Below are positions 1-8,032 of a stretch of 20,163 bases of DNA, one piece after another. The position numbers and the translations under genes were made by a program. This stretch comes from Halonatronomonas sp051745425. Its GTDB lineage: Bacteria; Bacillota; Halanaerobiia; Halanaerobiales; Halarsenatibacteraceae. Where the stretch lies: assembly GCA_051745425.1 (NCBI GenBank), contig JBNJEB010000018.1:1-20163 (forward strand), given 5' to 3'. Under the pieces are notes generated by a model. It searched no databases. It was not told the DNA's origin and saw only the letters and a program-made list of their open reading frames with translations. Position 1 is the first letter of the stretch. Every line of letters begins with the position of its first letter.

Positions 1-1
1 G

Positions 2-1843
2 ACAACTGGGGGAGTAGCCAGTGGCCCAATCTCGTTTATGAGAATCTTTGATGAAGCAACTAATACAGTTAAACAGGGTGGTAAAAGACGGGGCGCTAAT
101 ATGGGAGTTATGAGAGTTGACCATCCTGACATTAGAGATTTTATAACCTGTAAAGAAGAAGAAGATCAATTAAACAATTTCAATATTTCTGTAGCTATAA
201 CTGAAGATTTCATGAAGGCTTATAATAATAATGAGAAATATGAATTAATAAATCCTAGAACTGGCAAAATCACTGGTCTAGAAGATGCCAATGATATCTT
301 TAACCTAATAGTTGAAATGGCTCACAAAAACGGAGAACCAGGAATTATCTTTTTAGATAAAATCAATCAAGAAAACCCAACTCCTGAAATTGGAAAGATT
401 GAAAGTACCAATCCATGTGGCGAACAGCCATTGCTCCCCTTTGAAGCCTGCAATTTAGGTTCTATTAATCTTTCTAAAATGACTGAAGGACCGATTGGAG
501 ATGCTGAAATCAACTATGATAAATTGGCCAGTACAGTCAAGAAAGCCGTCCATTTTCTAGATAATGTTATCGACATGAGTGAATTTCCTCTTGATAAAAT
601 CACTGAAATGGTACAGGGAAATAGAAAAATCGGTCTCGGGGTAATGGGCTATAGTGATCTACTATTAAAATTAGGCCTGGCATATAACAGCCAGGAAGCA
701 GTTGAAATAGCTGAAAATATAATGGGTTTCATCAATAAAAAAGCTAAAGAAGCCTCCCATGAACTGGCCAAAAAACGTGGTCCGTTTCCTAATTTTAATA
801 AAAGCATCTATGAAACAGAATACAGAAATGCAACAACAACTACAATTGCTCCAACAGGCTCTATCAGTATAATTGCCGGTACCAGCAGCGGAATTGAACC
901 ATTATTTGCCCTGGCATATGAGAGACATGTAATCGATGAAACATTAGTTGAACTTCATCCAATATTTGCTAAGCTTGCTGAAGAAAAAGGCATTATGAAT
1001 GATAGTCTTAAAGAAAAATTAGCAACCCAGAGTTCAATCCAGGAAATTGATGAAATCCCTGATGAACTCAAAGAAATATTTGTAACCTCACACGATATAA
1101 GCCCTGAATGGCATATAAAAACCCAGGCAGCCTTCCAGAAATATGTCGATAATGCTGTCAGCAAAACTATTAATTTTAAAAATGATGCATCAAAAGAAGA
1201 TGTTAAAAATGCTTATGAACTGGCATATAAACTAGGCTGTAAAGGTATTACTATTTACAGAGATGGGAGCCGTTCAGGCCAGGTTCTTACAACAAAATCC
1301 AGCGATCAGGATGACAGAGATAGCAAAAGCAAAAGAAGCCGTCCTAAAGTAACAGTTGGTACAACTGAAAAAACCCTGATTGGTTGCGGAAAATTGTATA
1401 TAACAATAAATTCTGATGAAGAAGGTATCTGTGAATTATTTACAACAACAGGAAAAGGTGGTGGCTGTCATGCCCAATCTGAAGCCATCAGTCGCTTAAC
1501 TTCTCTGGCTTTAAGGAGTGGCATGCCTGTCGAAGAAATAACTGATCAACTTAAAGGGATTCGCTGTGAAGCAGCAATGATCAGATCTGAAGTTAAAAAT
1601 CTTTCCTGTCCAGATGCCATTGGTAGGGCTCTTGAAATATCCAATAAAAATGGTGACTTAAATTTTAAGAATAAGAACTTTAATTCTGAAGCTGTAAAAG
1701 AAAAAGCTGCTGAAGCTACTAGAGGATTCAGACCAGAGAACAATCCTGATGAAAAAAGAAAATGTCCGGAATGTGAAAGTGAACTGGCCAGCGATGGAGG
1801 CTGTGTCGTCTGCAACAACTGTGGCTGGTCAAAATGTGGATAA
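2..1843 (+). CDS. nrdJ: Class II (adenosylcobalamin-dependent) ribonucleoside-diphosphate reductase, 5'-truncated
   Basis: Makes deoxyribonucleotides using an adenosylcobalamin-generated thiyl radical, so it works with or without oxygen. The frame is open from base 2 and reads TTGGVASGPISFMRIFD across the window edge. The Met at base 38 is therefore internal and the N-terminal part lies outside. Visible landmarks are the active-site block NPCGEQPLLPFEACNLGS (Asn, radical Cys and Glu), the ATTTTIAPTGSISIIAGTSSG loop region, a TSCPD-type domain (GGGCHAQSEA ... LSCPDAIGRAL) and a C-terminal zinc-ribbon or redox tail with CPEC ... CVVCNNCGWSKCG. This domain order is that of the long bacterial NrdJ proteins with a Zn-ribbon tail. 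It converges on the glutamate dehydrogenase operon. The family call is firm; only the N-terminus is missing. Confidence 0.95.
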   Translation, partial: TTGGVASGPISFMRIFDEATNTVKQGGKRRGANMGVMRVDHPDIRDFITCKEEEDQLNNFNISVAITEDFMKAYNNNEKYELINPRTGKITGLEDANDIFNLIVEMAHKNGEPGIIFLDKINQENPTPEIGKIESTNPCGEQPLLPFEACNLGSINLSKMTEGPIGDAEINYDKLASTVKKAVHFLDNVIDMSEFPLDKITEMVQGNRKIGLGVMGYSDLLLKLGLAYNSQEAVEIAENIMGFINKKAKEASHELAKKRGPFPNFNKSIYETEYRNATTTTIAPTGSISIIAGTSSGIEPLFALAYERHVIDETLVELHPIFAKLAEEKGIMNDSLKEKLATQSSIQEIDEIPDELKEIFVTSHDISPEWHIKTQAAFQKYVDNAVSKTINFKNDASKEDVKNAYELAYKLGCKGITIYRDGSRSGQVLTTKSSDQDDRDSKSKRSRPKVTVGTTEKTLIGCGKLYITINSDEEGICELFTTTGKGGGCHAQSEAISRLTSLALRSGMPVEEITDQLKGIRCEAAMIRSEVKNLSCPDAIGRALEISNKNGDLNFKNKNFNSEAVKEKAAEATRGFRPENNPDEKRKCPECESELASDGGCVVCNNCGWSKCG

Positions 1844-1855
1844 ATTAATGTTTTT

Positions 1856-1895
1856 AAGGCAGCCCGGATATCCGGGCTGCCTTTTATAATTATAT
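1856..1895 (+). terminator. Hairpin terminator of nrdJ
   Basis: A perfect palindrome at 1856-1883 can fold as a 12-bp stem (AAGGCAGCCCGG) with an ATAT loop, 12 bases after the nrdJ stop. On the + strand it is followed by TTATAATTATATTT, a usable U-rich tail. On the minus strand, where the gdhA operon ends, the tail is TTAAAAAC, so it is a weak intrinsic terminator in that direction although the stem may still protect the 3' end. Confidence 0.75.
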
Positions 1896-1917
1896 TTAAT
1901 ATGTCTAACTTAATTAT

Positions 1918-3168
1918 TTATTCAACCCAACCTCTAGCTCTCATTGCTTCTGTTAACCTTTCAATTGCAACCATATAAGCTGCTACCCTGTAAGGAACAT
2001 CTTTTTCCAGATGCTTTTTATGGGTTCTATTAAATGCATTAACCATGATTTTCTCTAACTTGCTATCAACTTCTTCTTTATCCCAGTAATAGTTATACAT
2101 ATTCTGAACCCACTCAAAGTATGAAACAGTAACTCCACCTGCATTTGCTAAAATATCAGGTAAAACTACAATCCCTTTATCATTTAATATCTTATCTGCT
2201 TCTGGAGTTGTCGGGCCATTAGCTGCCTCTGCAACCATCTTAGCTCTTATCTTATGAGCATTTTTTTCATTAATTTGATTTTCCATAGCAGCTGGAACCA
2301 ATATATCACATTCTAAAGTTAATAAATCTTCATCACTGATTTCTTTAGAACCTGGATATCCTAAAAGTTCTCCATGTTCATCTTTATATTCTTTTAAGTC
2401 AAAAGCATCCATTCCATCTGGATTGTATACTCCACCACTCGAATCATTAGCTGCAATTAATTTTGCCCCTAATTCCTGTAAAAATTTAGCACTAAAGTTA
2501 CCGGCATTTCCATAACCCTGAACAACTACTGTAGCTCCATTTAAATCCATTCCCATTTCTTTAGCAGCTTCTCTTACTGTATACATTAAACCTCTAGCTG
2601 TAGCTGAATCACGACCATATGACCCACCAATAACCAGTGGTTTACCAGTAACAAGCCCTGGAGTATTAACACCTTTGATCTTTGAGAATTCATCCATAAA
2701 CCAGGACATAATCTGGGCATTTGTATATACATCAGGAGCAGGAATATCTTTATCAGGTCCAATAATTGGAGAAATAGCCTGAATAAAGCCCCTGGATAGT
2801 CTTTCTAATTCTCCCTTACTCATCTCTTTAGGATTACATAAAACGCCACCTTTAGCGCCTCCATATGGAATACCTACTAATGAACATTTAAAGGTCATCC
2901 AGGCTGCAAGTGCCTGCACTTCAGCTTCTTCTACCTGAGGATGAAACCGAATTCCACCTTTAGTTGGTCCTAAGGCATCATTATGCTGGCAGCGAAAGCC
3001 TTTAAATACTCTAACACTACCATTATCCATTCTTACAGGTACTGCTACTGACAGAGACCTGACAGGTTCTTTTAATAATGCTTTCACCTGAGGGTCTAAG
3101 TCCAATTCAGTTGCTGCATCATCTAACTGTTTTAAAACTACCTCATAAATTTTAAACTCTTTTGACAT
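1918..3168 (-). CDS. gdhA: Glutamate dehydrogenase
   Basis: Oxidatively deaminates L-glutamate to 2-oxoglutarate and ammonium; soluble, usually hexameric. The 416-residue length fits the family. The substrate region has GPTKGGIRFHP (residues 67-77), MTFK (91-94), PYGGAKGG (101-108, with the catalytic Lys at about 106) and APDVYT (144-149, catalytic Asp). The Rossmann loop is GYGNAG (218-223). It most resembles the catabolic NAD-linked RocG/GudB kind, but cofactor preference cannot be proven by eye. ATG start preceded by AGGGGGAA, 5 bases after the epimerase stop, so it is the last gene of the kor-mcm operon. Within that operon it would supply the 2-oxoglutarate that Kor consumes. Confidence 0.93.
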   Translation of the reverse strand: MSKEFKIYEVVLKQLDDAATELDLDPQVKALLKEPVRSLSVAVPVRMDNGSVRVFKGFRCQHNDALGPTKGGIRFHPQVEEAEVQALAAWMTFKCSLVGIPYGGAKGGVLCNPKEMSKGELERLSRGFIQAISPIIGPDKDIPAPDVYTNAQIMSWFMDEFSKIKGVNTPGLVTGKPLVIGGSYGRDSATARGLMYTVREAAKEMGMDLNGATVVVQGYGNAGNFSAKFLQELGAKLIAANDSSGGVYNPDGMDAFDLKEYKDEHGELLGYPGSKEISDEDLLTLECDILVPAAMENQINEKNAHKIRAKMVAEAANGPTTPEADKILNDKGIVVLPDILANAGGVTVSYFEWVQNMYNYYWDKEEVDSKLEKIMVNAFNRTHKKHLEKDVPYRVAAYMVAIERLTEAMRARGWVE

Positions 3169-3173
3169 TTTAA

Positions 3174-3581
3174 TTATTCCCCCTTAGTTATAGGTTGACA
3201 TAATTCAGTAAGAACTCCATTAGAACTTTTGGGATGGACAAAAATTATCTTTTTATTTCCTGCCCCTTTAGTGGGCTCATCTCCTATAAACCTTACTCCT
3301 TCAAGATCCATGTCAGAAACTTTTTCATCAATATCATCAACTAAATAAGCAATATGATGAATACCTTCTCCCCTTTTACTCAAAAATTTAGCAATAGGGC
3401 TATCTTCATTCAAAGGCTCTAACAATTCAATTTTACTTTCACCTATTTTTAAAAAAGCAACCTTAACACCCTGCTCTTCAACTTCTTCCTGCCCTTTATA
3501 CTCTAATCCAAGGGCATCACGATAAAATTCCAAACCTGTCTCCAGATCTTCCACAGCAATACCTATATGATCAATTTTCAA
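3174..3581 (-). CDS. mce: Methylmalonyl-CoA epimerase
   Basis: Interconverts (R)- and (S)-methylmalonyl-CoA, linking the mutase (R form) to a decarboxylase or transcarboxylase (S form). It is a 135-residue vicinal-oxygen-chelate protein made of two glyoxalase-like halves. Likely metal ligands are His5 (DHIGIAV), Glu52 (IELLEPL), His75 or His76 (GIHHIAY) and Glu126 (VLTELCQ). The start is TTG at 3581. It overlaps the meaB stop as TTGA, and a GGAGG lies about 10 bases upstream, inside the end of meaB. No ATG or GTG in this frame fits better, because the protein must begin at KIDHIGIAV. Sits among mutase genes, which separates it from other VOC proteins. Confidence 0.9.
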   Translation of the reverse strand: MKIDHIGIAVEDLETGLEFYRDALGLEYKGQEEVEEQGVKVAFLKIGESKIELLEPLNEDSPIAKFLSKRGEGIHHIAYLVDDIDEKVSDMDLEGVRFIGDEPTKGAGNKKIIFVHPKSSNGVLTELCQPITKGE

Positions 3582-4537
3582 TTATTAAAATCCTCCTTCC
3601 CAATTTTATCAAGCCATTCAGAAACCTTAGTATATGGATCTATTTCTCTCTTTATTACTTCATTTATTGAATTATCAAAATTTGTTTCTTTTAAAAGTGG
3701 CTCAATATACTTATTTCTAAGCCCTTCTTCTAACAAATGAATTAGATGATTTTTCATAACTTTTTTCTTATTATCTAATTCCAGACTGGAGTCTTGTAAA
3801 TATTGTTTATGAGAACCTATATGTTCCATTAATTCATCTAAACCCTCTTCTTCAGTGGCAACTGTTTTAATAAGAGGAATCTGCCAGTCAGAATTATCTG
3901 ATCTGGCCAGATCTATCATCTGTTTTAAAATCAATTCCATTCTATGGGCAGTTGCATGATCAGACTTATTTAAGACAAATAAATCGCCAGCCTCCATTAA
4001 ACCAGCTTTAAAAGACTGGATTTCATCACCGGCTTCAGGAACTGTAACAACTAAGGTAGTATCAGCCAGACTTACAATATCTATCTCATTCTGGCCAACC
4101 CCAACAGTCTCTATAACGATTCTTTTATAACCTGCCGCCGATAATACAAGTACTGTATCAAATATAGCCGGATTTAAACCGCCTAAATAACCTCTTGTAG
4201 CCATACTTCGAATAAATACATCTGGATGGGTGGCAATCTTTCCCATTCTAATTCTATCACCTAAAAGAGCCCCTCCAGAAAACTCACTGCTGGGATCAAT
4301 AGCAATAACTGCTACCTTTTCCCCTGTATCAACCCACCTAGCCACTATTTTTTCAACTAAAGTACTTTTCCCACCGCCTGGTGGCCCTGTAACTCCAAGC
4401 AGATAGGCTAAATCTGTTTTCAGATAAAGCTTCCTGAGTAGCTCAAAGGCATCCTCCCTGGCATTCTCTACAAGGCTAATTGCCCGGGCAACTGTCTTTT
4501 CATCACCGGCAAAAATCTTATCTACATCGATCTTCAT
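3578..4537 (-). CDS. meaB: Methylmalonyl-CoA mutase-associated G-protein (MeaB/ArgK family)
   Basis: GTPase chaperone that gates adenosylcobalamin loading into methylmalonyl-CoA mutase and protects it from inactivation. The 319 residues carry Walker A GPPGGGKST (51-59), DPSSEFSGGALLGDRIRM (81-98, the family signature with the metal-binding Asp), ETVGVGQNE (143-151, covering the switch and DxxG-equivalent region) and NKSD (190-193, guanine specificity). ATG overlaps the mcmA2 stop as TAATG, and no good ribosome site is visible, so it is probably translated by coupling to mcmA2. Placement directly after the B12-binding mutase subunit supports the role. Older databases call this family ArgK or a LAO/AO transport kinase, which is a misnomer. 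Confidence 0.94.
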   Translation of the reverse strand: MKIDVDKIFAGDEKTVARAISLVENAREDAFELLRKLYLKTDLAYLLGVTGPPGGGKSTLVEKIVARWVDTGEKVAVIAIDPSSEFSGGALLGDRIRMGKIATHPDVFIRSMATRGYLGGLNPAIFDTVLVLSAAGYKRIVIETVGVGQNEIDIVSLADTTLVVTVPEAGDEIQSFKAGLMEAGDLFVLNKSDHATAHRMELILKQMIDLARSDNSDWQIPLIKTVATEEEGLDELMEHIGSHKQYLQDSSLELDNKKKVMKNHLIHLLEEGLRNKYIEPLLKETNFDNSINEVIKREIDPYTKVSEWLDKIGKEDFNN

Positions 4538-4935
4538 TATGCCACATCTAATTCCTGATGAATAAACTCAACGATCTCATTGATTGGGGTACCTGGCTTA
4601 AATATACCTTTTATTCCAAGCTTTTTTAATTCAGCGTGATCTTCATCAGGTATGATACCGCCTGCAATCACAAGTAGATCATCCTTACCACTTTCATTTA
4701 ATTTTTTCATTATTTCTGGAAAAAGATGGCTATGGGCACCTGATAAAATACTTAAACCTATAACATCTACATCTTCCTGAATTGCAGCCCTAACGATTTG
4801 TTCAGTAGTCTGCCGCAAACCGGTATAAACAACTTCCATGCCAGCCTCTTTAAGGCCTCTGGCAATTACTTTTGCCCCGCGGTCATGACCATCAAGGCCT
4901 GGTTTTGCAATCAGAACCTTTATATTCTCACTCAT
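4537..4935 (-). CDS. mcmA2: Methylmalonyl-CoA mutase, small B12-binding subunit
   Basis: Carries the cobalamin-binding half of methylmalonyl-CoA mutase as a separate 132-residue protein. The signature Asp-x-His-x2-Gly is at D15-G-H17-D-R-G20, where His17 is the expected lower axial cobalt ligand. The SILSGAH and AGGIIPDED segments are the other corrin-contacting motifs. The start chosen is ATG at 4935 with AGGAGGG about 7 bases upstream; a TTG one codon earlier is less likely. It lies 31 bases after mcmA1 and overlaps meaB by one base. In most bacteria this domain is fused to the large subunit; the split form is typical of archaea and some Firmicutes. Confidence 0.95.
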   Translation of the reverse strand: MSENIKVLIAKPGLDGHDRGAKVIARGLKEAGMEVVYTGLRQTTEQIVRAAIQEDVDVIGLSILSGAHSHLFPEIMKKLNESGKDDLLVIAGGIIPDEDHAELKKLGIKGIFKPGTPINEIVEFIHQELDVA

Positions 4936-4966
4936 CAATATCCCTCCTGCTTACTTATCAAAGCTA

Positions 4967-6625
4967 TTAAAATATCTTTGCCTCATACTCACCAAATTCT
5001 TCTCTTAAAACACCACAGATCTCGCCTATACTCACATAATCTCTAACAGCATCTAAGATAGGATACATTAAATTTTCATCATTAACTGCAGCTTCTCTAA
5101 TATCACTTAAATGTTTTTCAGTTACAGTTGAATCCCTCTGGGATCTAATATCATTTAATTGCTCACATTGATCCTTTTCTAAACTCGGATCAACCTTTAA
5201 AATATCTCCAATCTCTTTAGCATCCTCTTTATATTTATTGACTCCAACAACTACTTTTTTCTCATTTTCTATAGCTTTCTGTTCCTGATAGGCAGATTCC
5301 TGAATCTCTCTCTGCACATAACCGGCTTTGATAGCTTCAGCCATTCCACCTAGATCTTCAATCTCATCTAAATATTCTCTGGCCTCGCTGACTAATTGAT
5401 CAGTCATGCTTTCAATGTAATAGGAACCAGCTAGAGGGTCAATAGTATCAGCAACGCCGCTCTCTTCAGCAATTATATGTTGAGTCCTCAAGGCAATTTT
5501 AGCTGCTTTTTCAGTCGGCAAACCTAAAGCCTCATCAAATGAATTAGTATGGAGAGACTGGGTCCCGCCTAAGACAGCTGCTAGAGCCTGGAGAGCAACT
5601 CTAATAATATTATTCTGGGGTTGCTGGGCAGTTAATGCTGCTCCAGCTGTCTGGGTATGAAAACGGAGCATACAGGATTTAGCCTTCTCAGCCCCAAACC
5701 TTTCTTTCATAATCTCTGCCCAGAGCCTTCTGGCAGCTCTGAACTTGGCCACTTCTTCTAAAAAGTCCATCTGGCCATTGAAGAAGAAAGACAATCTTGG
5801 TGCAAAGCTATCAACATCCATTCCAATACTTAAAGCCGATTCTACATATTCAATCCCATCTGCAATAGTAAAGGCCAGCTCCTGAACAGCATCAGAACCG
5901 GCTTCTCTAATATGATAGCCACTAATACTGATAGTATTCCAGCTTGGAAGTTCCTTAGAACAATATTCAAAGATATCTGTGATCAATCTTAGAGAAGGTT
6001 CAGGCGGAAATATATAAGTACCTCTAGCAATATATTCTTTTAAGATATCATTCTGGATTGTTCCAGATAATTTCTCCTTTTCAACTCCCTGCTTTTCAGC
6101 GACAGCAATATACATCGCCAGCAGCACAGAAGCCGGGGCATTAATAGTCATGGAAGTACTGACCTTATCTAAAGGAATTTGATCAAAAAGAGTTTCCATA
6201 TCAGCTAGAGTATCAATAGCTACACCAACTCTTCCGACCTCTCCCTTTGACATCTCATGATCTGAATCATAACCGATCTGGGTTGGCAGGTCAAAGGCCA
6301 CACTTAAACCTGTCTGGCCATGATCTAATAAATATCTAAAACGCTCATTTGTCTCCCTGGCTGTACCAAAGCCGGCATACTGTCTCATAGTCCAGAGACG
6401 GCTCCGATACATCGTAGGGTAGACACCCCTGGTATATGGGAACTGACCAGGAAAATTAATCTCATCAAGGTAATCTATCTCTTCTAAGTCTAAAGGCGAA
6501 TATAATGCCTTTACAGGCCTGTTAGAGCCTGTTGTAAACTCATCTTTTCTTTCCCCATAATTATTCACAGTCGCATCTAATTTATTTTCTTTCCATTCTT
6601 GATAACCTTTTTCTAAATCGGCCAT
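4967..6625 (-). CDS. mcmA1: Methylmalonyl-CoA mutase, large catalytic subunit
   Basis: Adenosylcobalamin-dependent carbon-skeleton mutase interconverting succinyl-CoA and (R)-methylmalonyl-CoA. The 552 residues form the TIM-barrel substrate domain without the B12 domain, which is encoded next door. Substrate-defining residues can be aligned to the Propionibacterium enzyme (Tyr89, Arg207, His244): here Tyr83 in RQYAGF, Arg201 in ARGTYIFPP and His238 in SISGYH, with the same spacing. Isobutyryl-CoA mutases instead carry Phe and Gln at the first two positions, so methylmalonyl-CoA is the better call. ATG with AGGAGGT upstream. It follows korC by 35 bases in the same operon, so succinyl-CoA from Kor is the probable substrate in vivo. 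Confidence 0.95.
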   Translation of the reverse strand: MADLEKGYQEWKENKLDATVNNYGERKDEFTTGSNRPVKALYSPLDLEEIDYLDEINFPGQFPYTRGVYPTMYRSRLWTMRQYAGFGTARETNERFRYLLDHGQTGLSVAFDLPTQIGYDSDHEMSKGEVGRVGVAIDTLADMETLFDQIPLDKVSTSMTINAPASVLLAMYIAVAEKQGVEKEKLSGTIQNDILKEYIARGTYIFPPEPSLRLITDIFEYCSKELPSWNTISISGYHIREAGSDAVQELAFTIADGIEYVESALSIGMDVDSFAPRLSFFFNGQMDFLEEVAKFRAARRLWAEIMKERFGAEKAKSCMLRFHTQTAGAALTAQQPQNNIIRVALQALAAVLGGTQSLHTNSFDEALGLPTEKAAKIALRTQHIIAEESGVADTIDPLAGSYYIESMTDQLVSEAREYLDEIEDLGGMAEAIKAGYVQREIQESAYQEQKAIENEKKVVVGVNKYKEDAKEIGDILKVDPSLEKDQCEQLNDIRSQRDSTVTEKHLSDIREAAVNDENLMYPILDAVRDYVSIGEICGVLREEFGEYEAKIF

Positions 6626-6660
6626 TTTTTACCTCCTCGTAATCAACAAACTACACTAAC

Positions 6661-7212
6661 TTAAGATTTCATCGTTGATATAAGTTTTCTGCCTGCCTTA
6701 AATGCTTCTCTATTTTTATCCTCAGTACCGGCAGGAACTCTAGAAGCAATTGACTTTAAAATTTCCTCTTCTGAAAGATCAGGGATAAAATGACTTGCTG
6801 CCCCTAGAGCAACCATATTGGCTGTCAATTTTAAACCTACTTCCTCAGTTGCAGTATTAATTATTGGAATTGAATAATAATCAATCTTCCCAGCCGGGTT
6901 ATAATCTAAATCTATATAATCAGAATCAGCAATAACAACCGCCTCTTCCTTTAAATCATCTTTATATTTTTCTAAAGCTTCAGTTGTCAGAGCAACTAAT
7001 AAGTCAGCCTGAATAACCTTTGGATAATCAATAGCATCCTTACTAAATACAACCTCTGCTCTACTGGCTCCACCTCTGGATTCAGGCCCATAGGATTGAG
7101 TCTGGACCACATTTAGCTGATCATTATCCAGAGCCGATTCAGCAAGAATTATGCCAGCCAGGATCATACCCTGGCCACCTGCACCACTTAATCTAACTTC
7201 ATATCTACTCAT
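6661..7212 (-). CDS. korC: 2-oxoacid:ferredoxin oxidoreductase, gamma subunit
   Basis: Gamma (catalytic-domain) subunit of a four-subunit 2-oxoacid:ferredoxin oxidoreductase. The N-terminus has the family Gly-rich motif SGAGGQGMILAG, followed by QSYGPESRGGASRAEVV, which is highly characteristic of Kor and Vor gamma chains. The ATG at 7212 fits the ribosome site (GCAGGTG, 6 bases away) and gives 183 residues; an upstream GTG at 7221 lies in that ribosome site. It overlaps the end of korB by 8 bases. It closes the korDABC set and is followed directly by the mutase gene. Confidence 0.93.
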   Translation of the reverse strand: MSRYEVRLSGAGGQGMILAGIILAESALDNDQLNVVQTQSYGPESRGGASRAEVVFSKDAIDYPKVIQADLLVALTTEALEKYKDDLKEEAVVIADSDYIDLDYNPAGKIDYYSIPIINTATEEVGLKLTANMVALGAASHFIPDLSEEEILKSIASRVPAGTEDKNREAFKAGRKLISTMKS

Positions 7213-8032
7213 TAGTTTCACCTGCCATTACATCATTAATAACTTTTTCATATTTATCTGTATATTCTTCCTTGTCTACTTGATAAAGAATCCCGGTAGA
7301 TATTAATCCTTCTCTTTCTTCCTCATCCATATTCTCATATTTCTTTTCAGGAACAAGGTGTTCATCCTGCCATTTTAACATATCTCTAGCCCCACCAATC
7401 ATATTTCTTTTACCATAATTAACTGGACATTGGGTTAAAGTTTCAATAAAAGTAAAGCCTTTATGCAATAAGCCTTCTTTTATCAATTTAATCATCTTTC
7501 TTGGCTGGTAAGAAGCTCCTCTTCCCACAAAAGTAGCTCCTGAACTCTTTGTCAGCTCACAAAGATCAAAATTCTGGTCTATATTTCCATAAGGAGAAGT
7601 TGTAGCAGTATCTCCAGTAGGTGTCATTGGAGAGAACTGACCTCCAGTCATACCATAAATATTATTATTAAAAAGAATCACTGTAATATCAATATTTCTT
7701 CTTGAACCATGAATCAAATGATTGCCTCCAATAGCAGCACCATCACCATCACCGGTCATAACAATTACATTTAATTCTGGATTGGCCATTTTAACTCCAG
7801 TGGCAAAGGTAATTGCCCGACCGTGGGTAACATGTAGAGTATCAAAATTTAAATATCCAGAAGCTCTGCCAGAACAGCCAATTCCGGAGATAACTACAGT
7901 CTTATCCTGATCTAAACCTGACTGATCAAATGCCCTGACAAAACTGCCTAAAACTGTACCATGCCCGCAACCTGGACACCAGATATGGGGTAATTTATCC
8001 TGTCTTAAGTACTTATCTATATTTATATCCAT
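7205..8032 (-). CDS. korB: 2-oxoacid:ferredoxin oxidoreductase, beta (TPP-binding) subunit
   Basis: Thiamine-diphosphate subunit that decarboxylates the 2-oxoacid and passes electrons to Fe-S clusters. Visible are WCPGCGHG (18-25) with Cys residues of the intrinsic [4Fe-4S] cluster, GIGCSGR (50-56), and the TPP/Mg motif starting GDGDGAAIGG (94-103) and ending at FNNNIYGMTGGQFSPMTPTG (121-140). The last block is typical of 2-oxoglutarate- or 2-oxoisovalerate-type enzymes. 275 residues, normal length. ATG directly follows the korA stop, with AAGGAGG upstream. Specificity for 2-oxoglutarate is inferred from the flanking gdhA and mutase genes. Confidence 0.94.
   Translation of the reverse strand: MDINIDKYLRQDKLPHIWCPGCGHGTVLGSFVRAFDQSGLDQDKTVVISGIGCSGRASGYLNFDTLHVTHGRAITFATGVKMANPELNVIVMTGDGDGAAIGGNHLIHGSRRNIDITVILFNNNIYGMTGGQFSPMTPTGDTATTSPYGNIDQNFDLCELTKSSGATFVGRGASYQPRKMIKLIKEGLLHKGFTFIETLTQCPVNYGKRNMIGGARDMLKWQDEHLVPEKKYENMDEEEREGLISTGILYQVDKEEYTDKYEKVINDVMAGETNE

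Noticed and set aside
38..40. Start of nrdJ at the ATG at base 38
   Set aside because: The frame is open from base 2 and encodes the conserved TTGGVASGPISF stretch, so the gene begins outside the window.
3578..4537. ArgK / LAO-AO transport kinase
   Set aside because: Name comes from an old misannotation; motifs and position beside mcmA2 identify MeaB.
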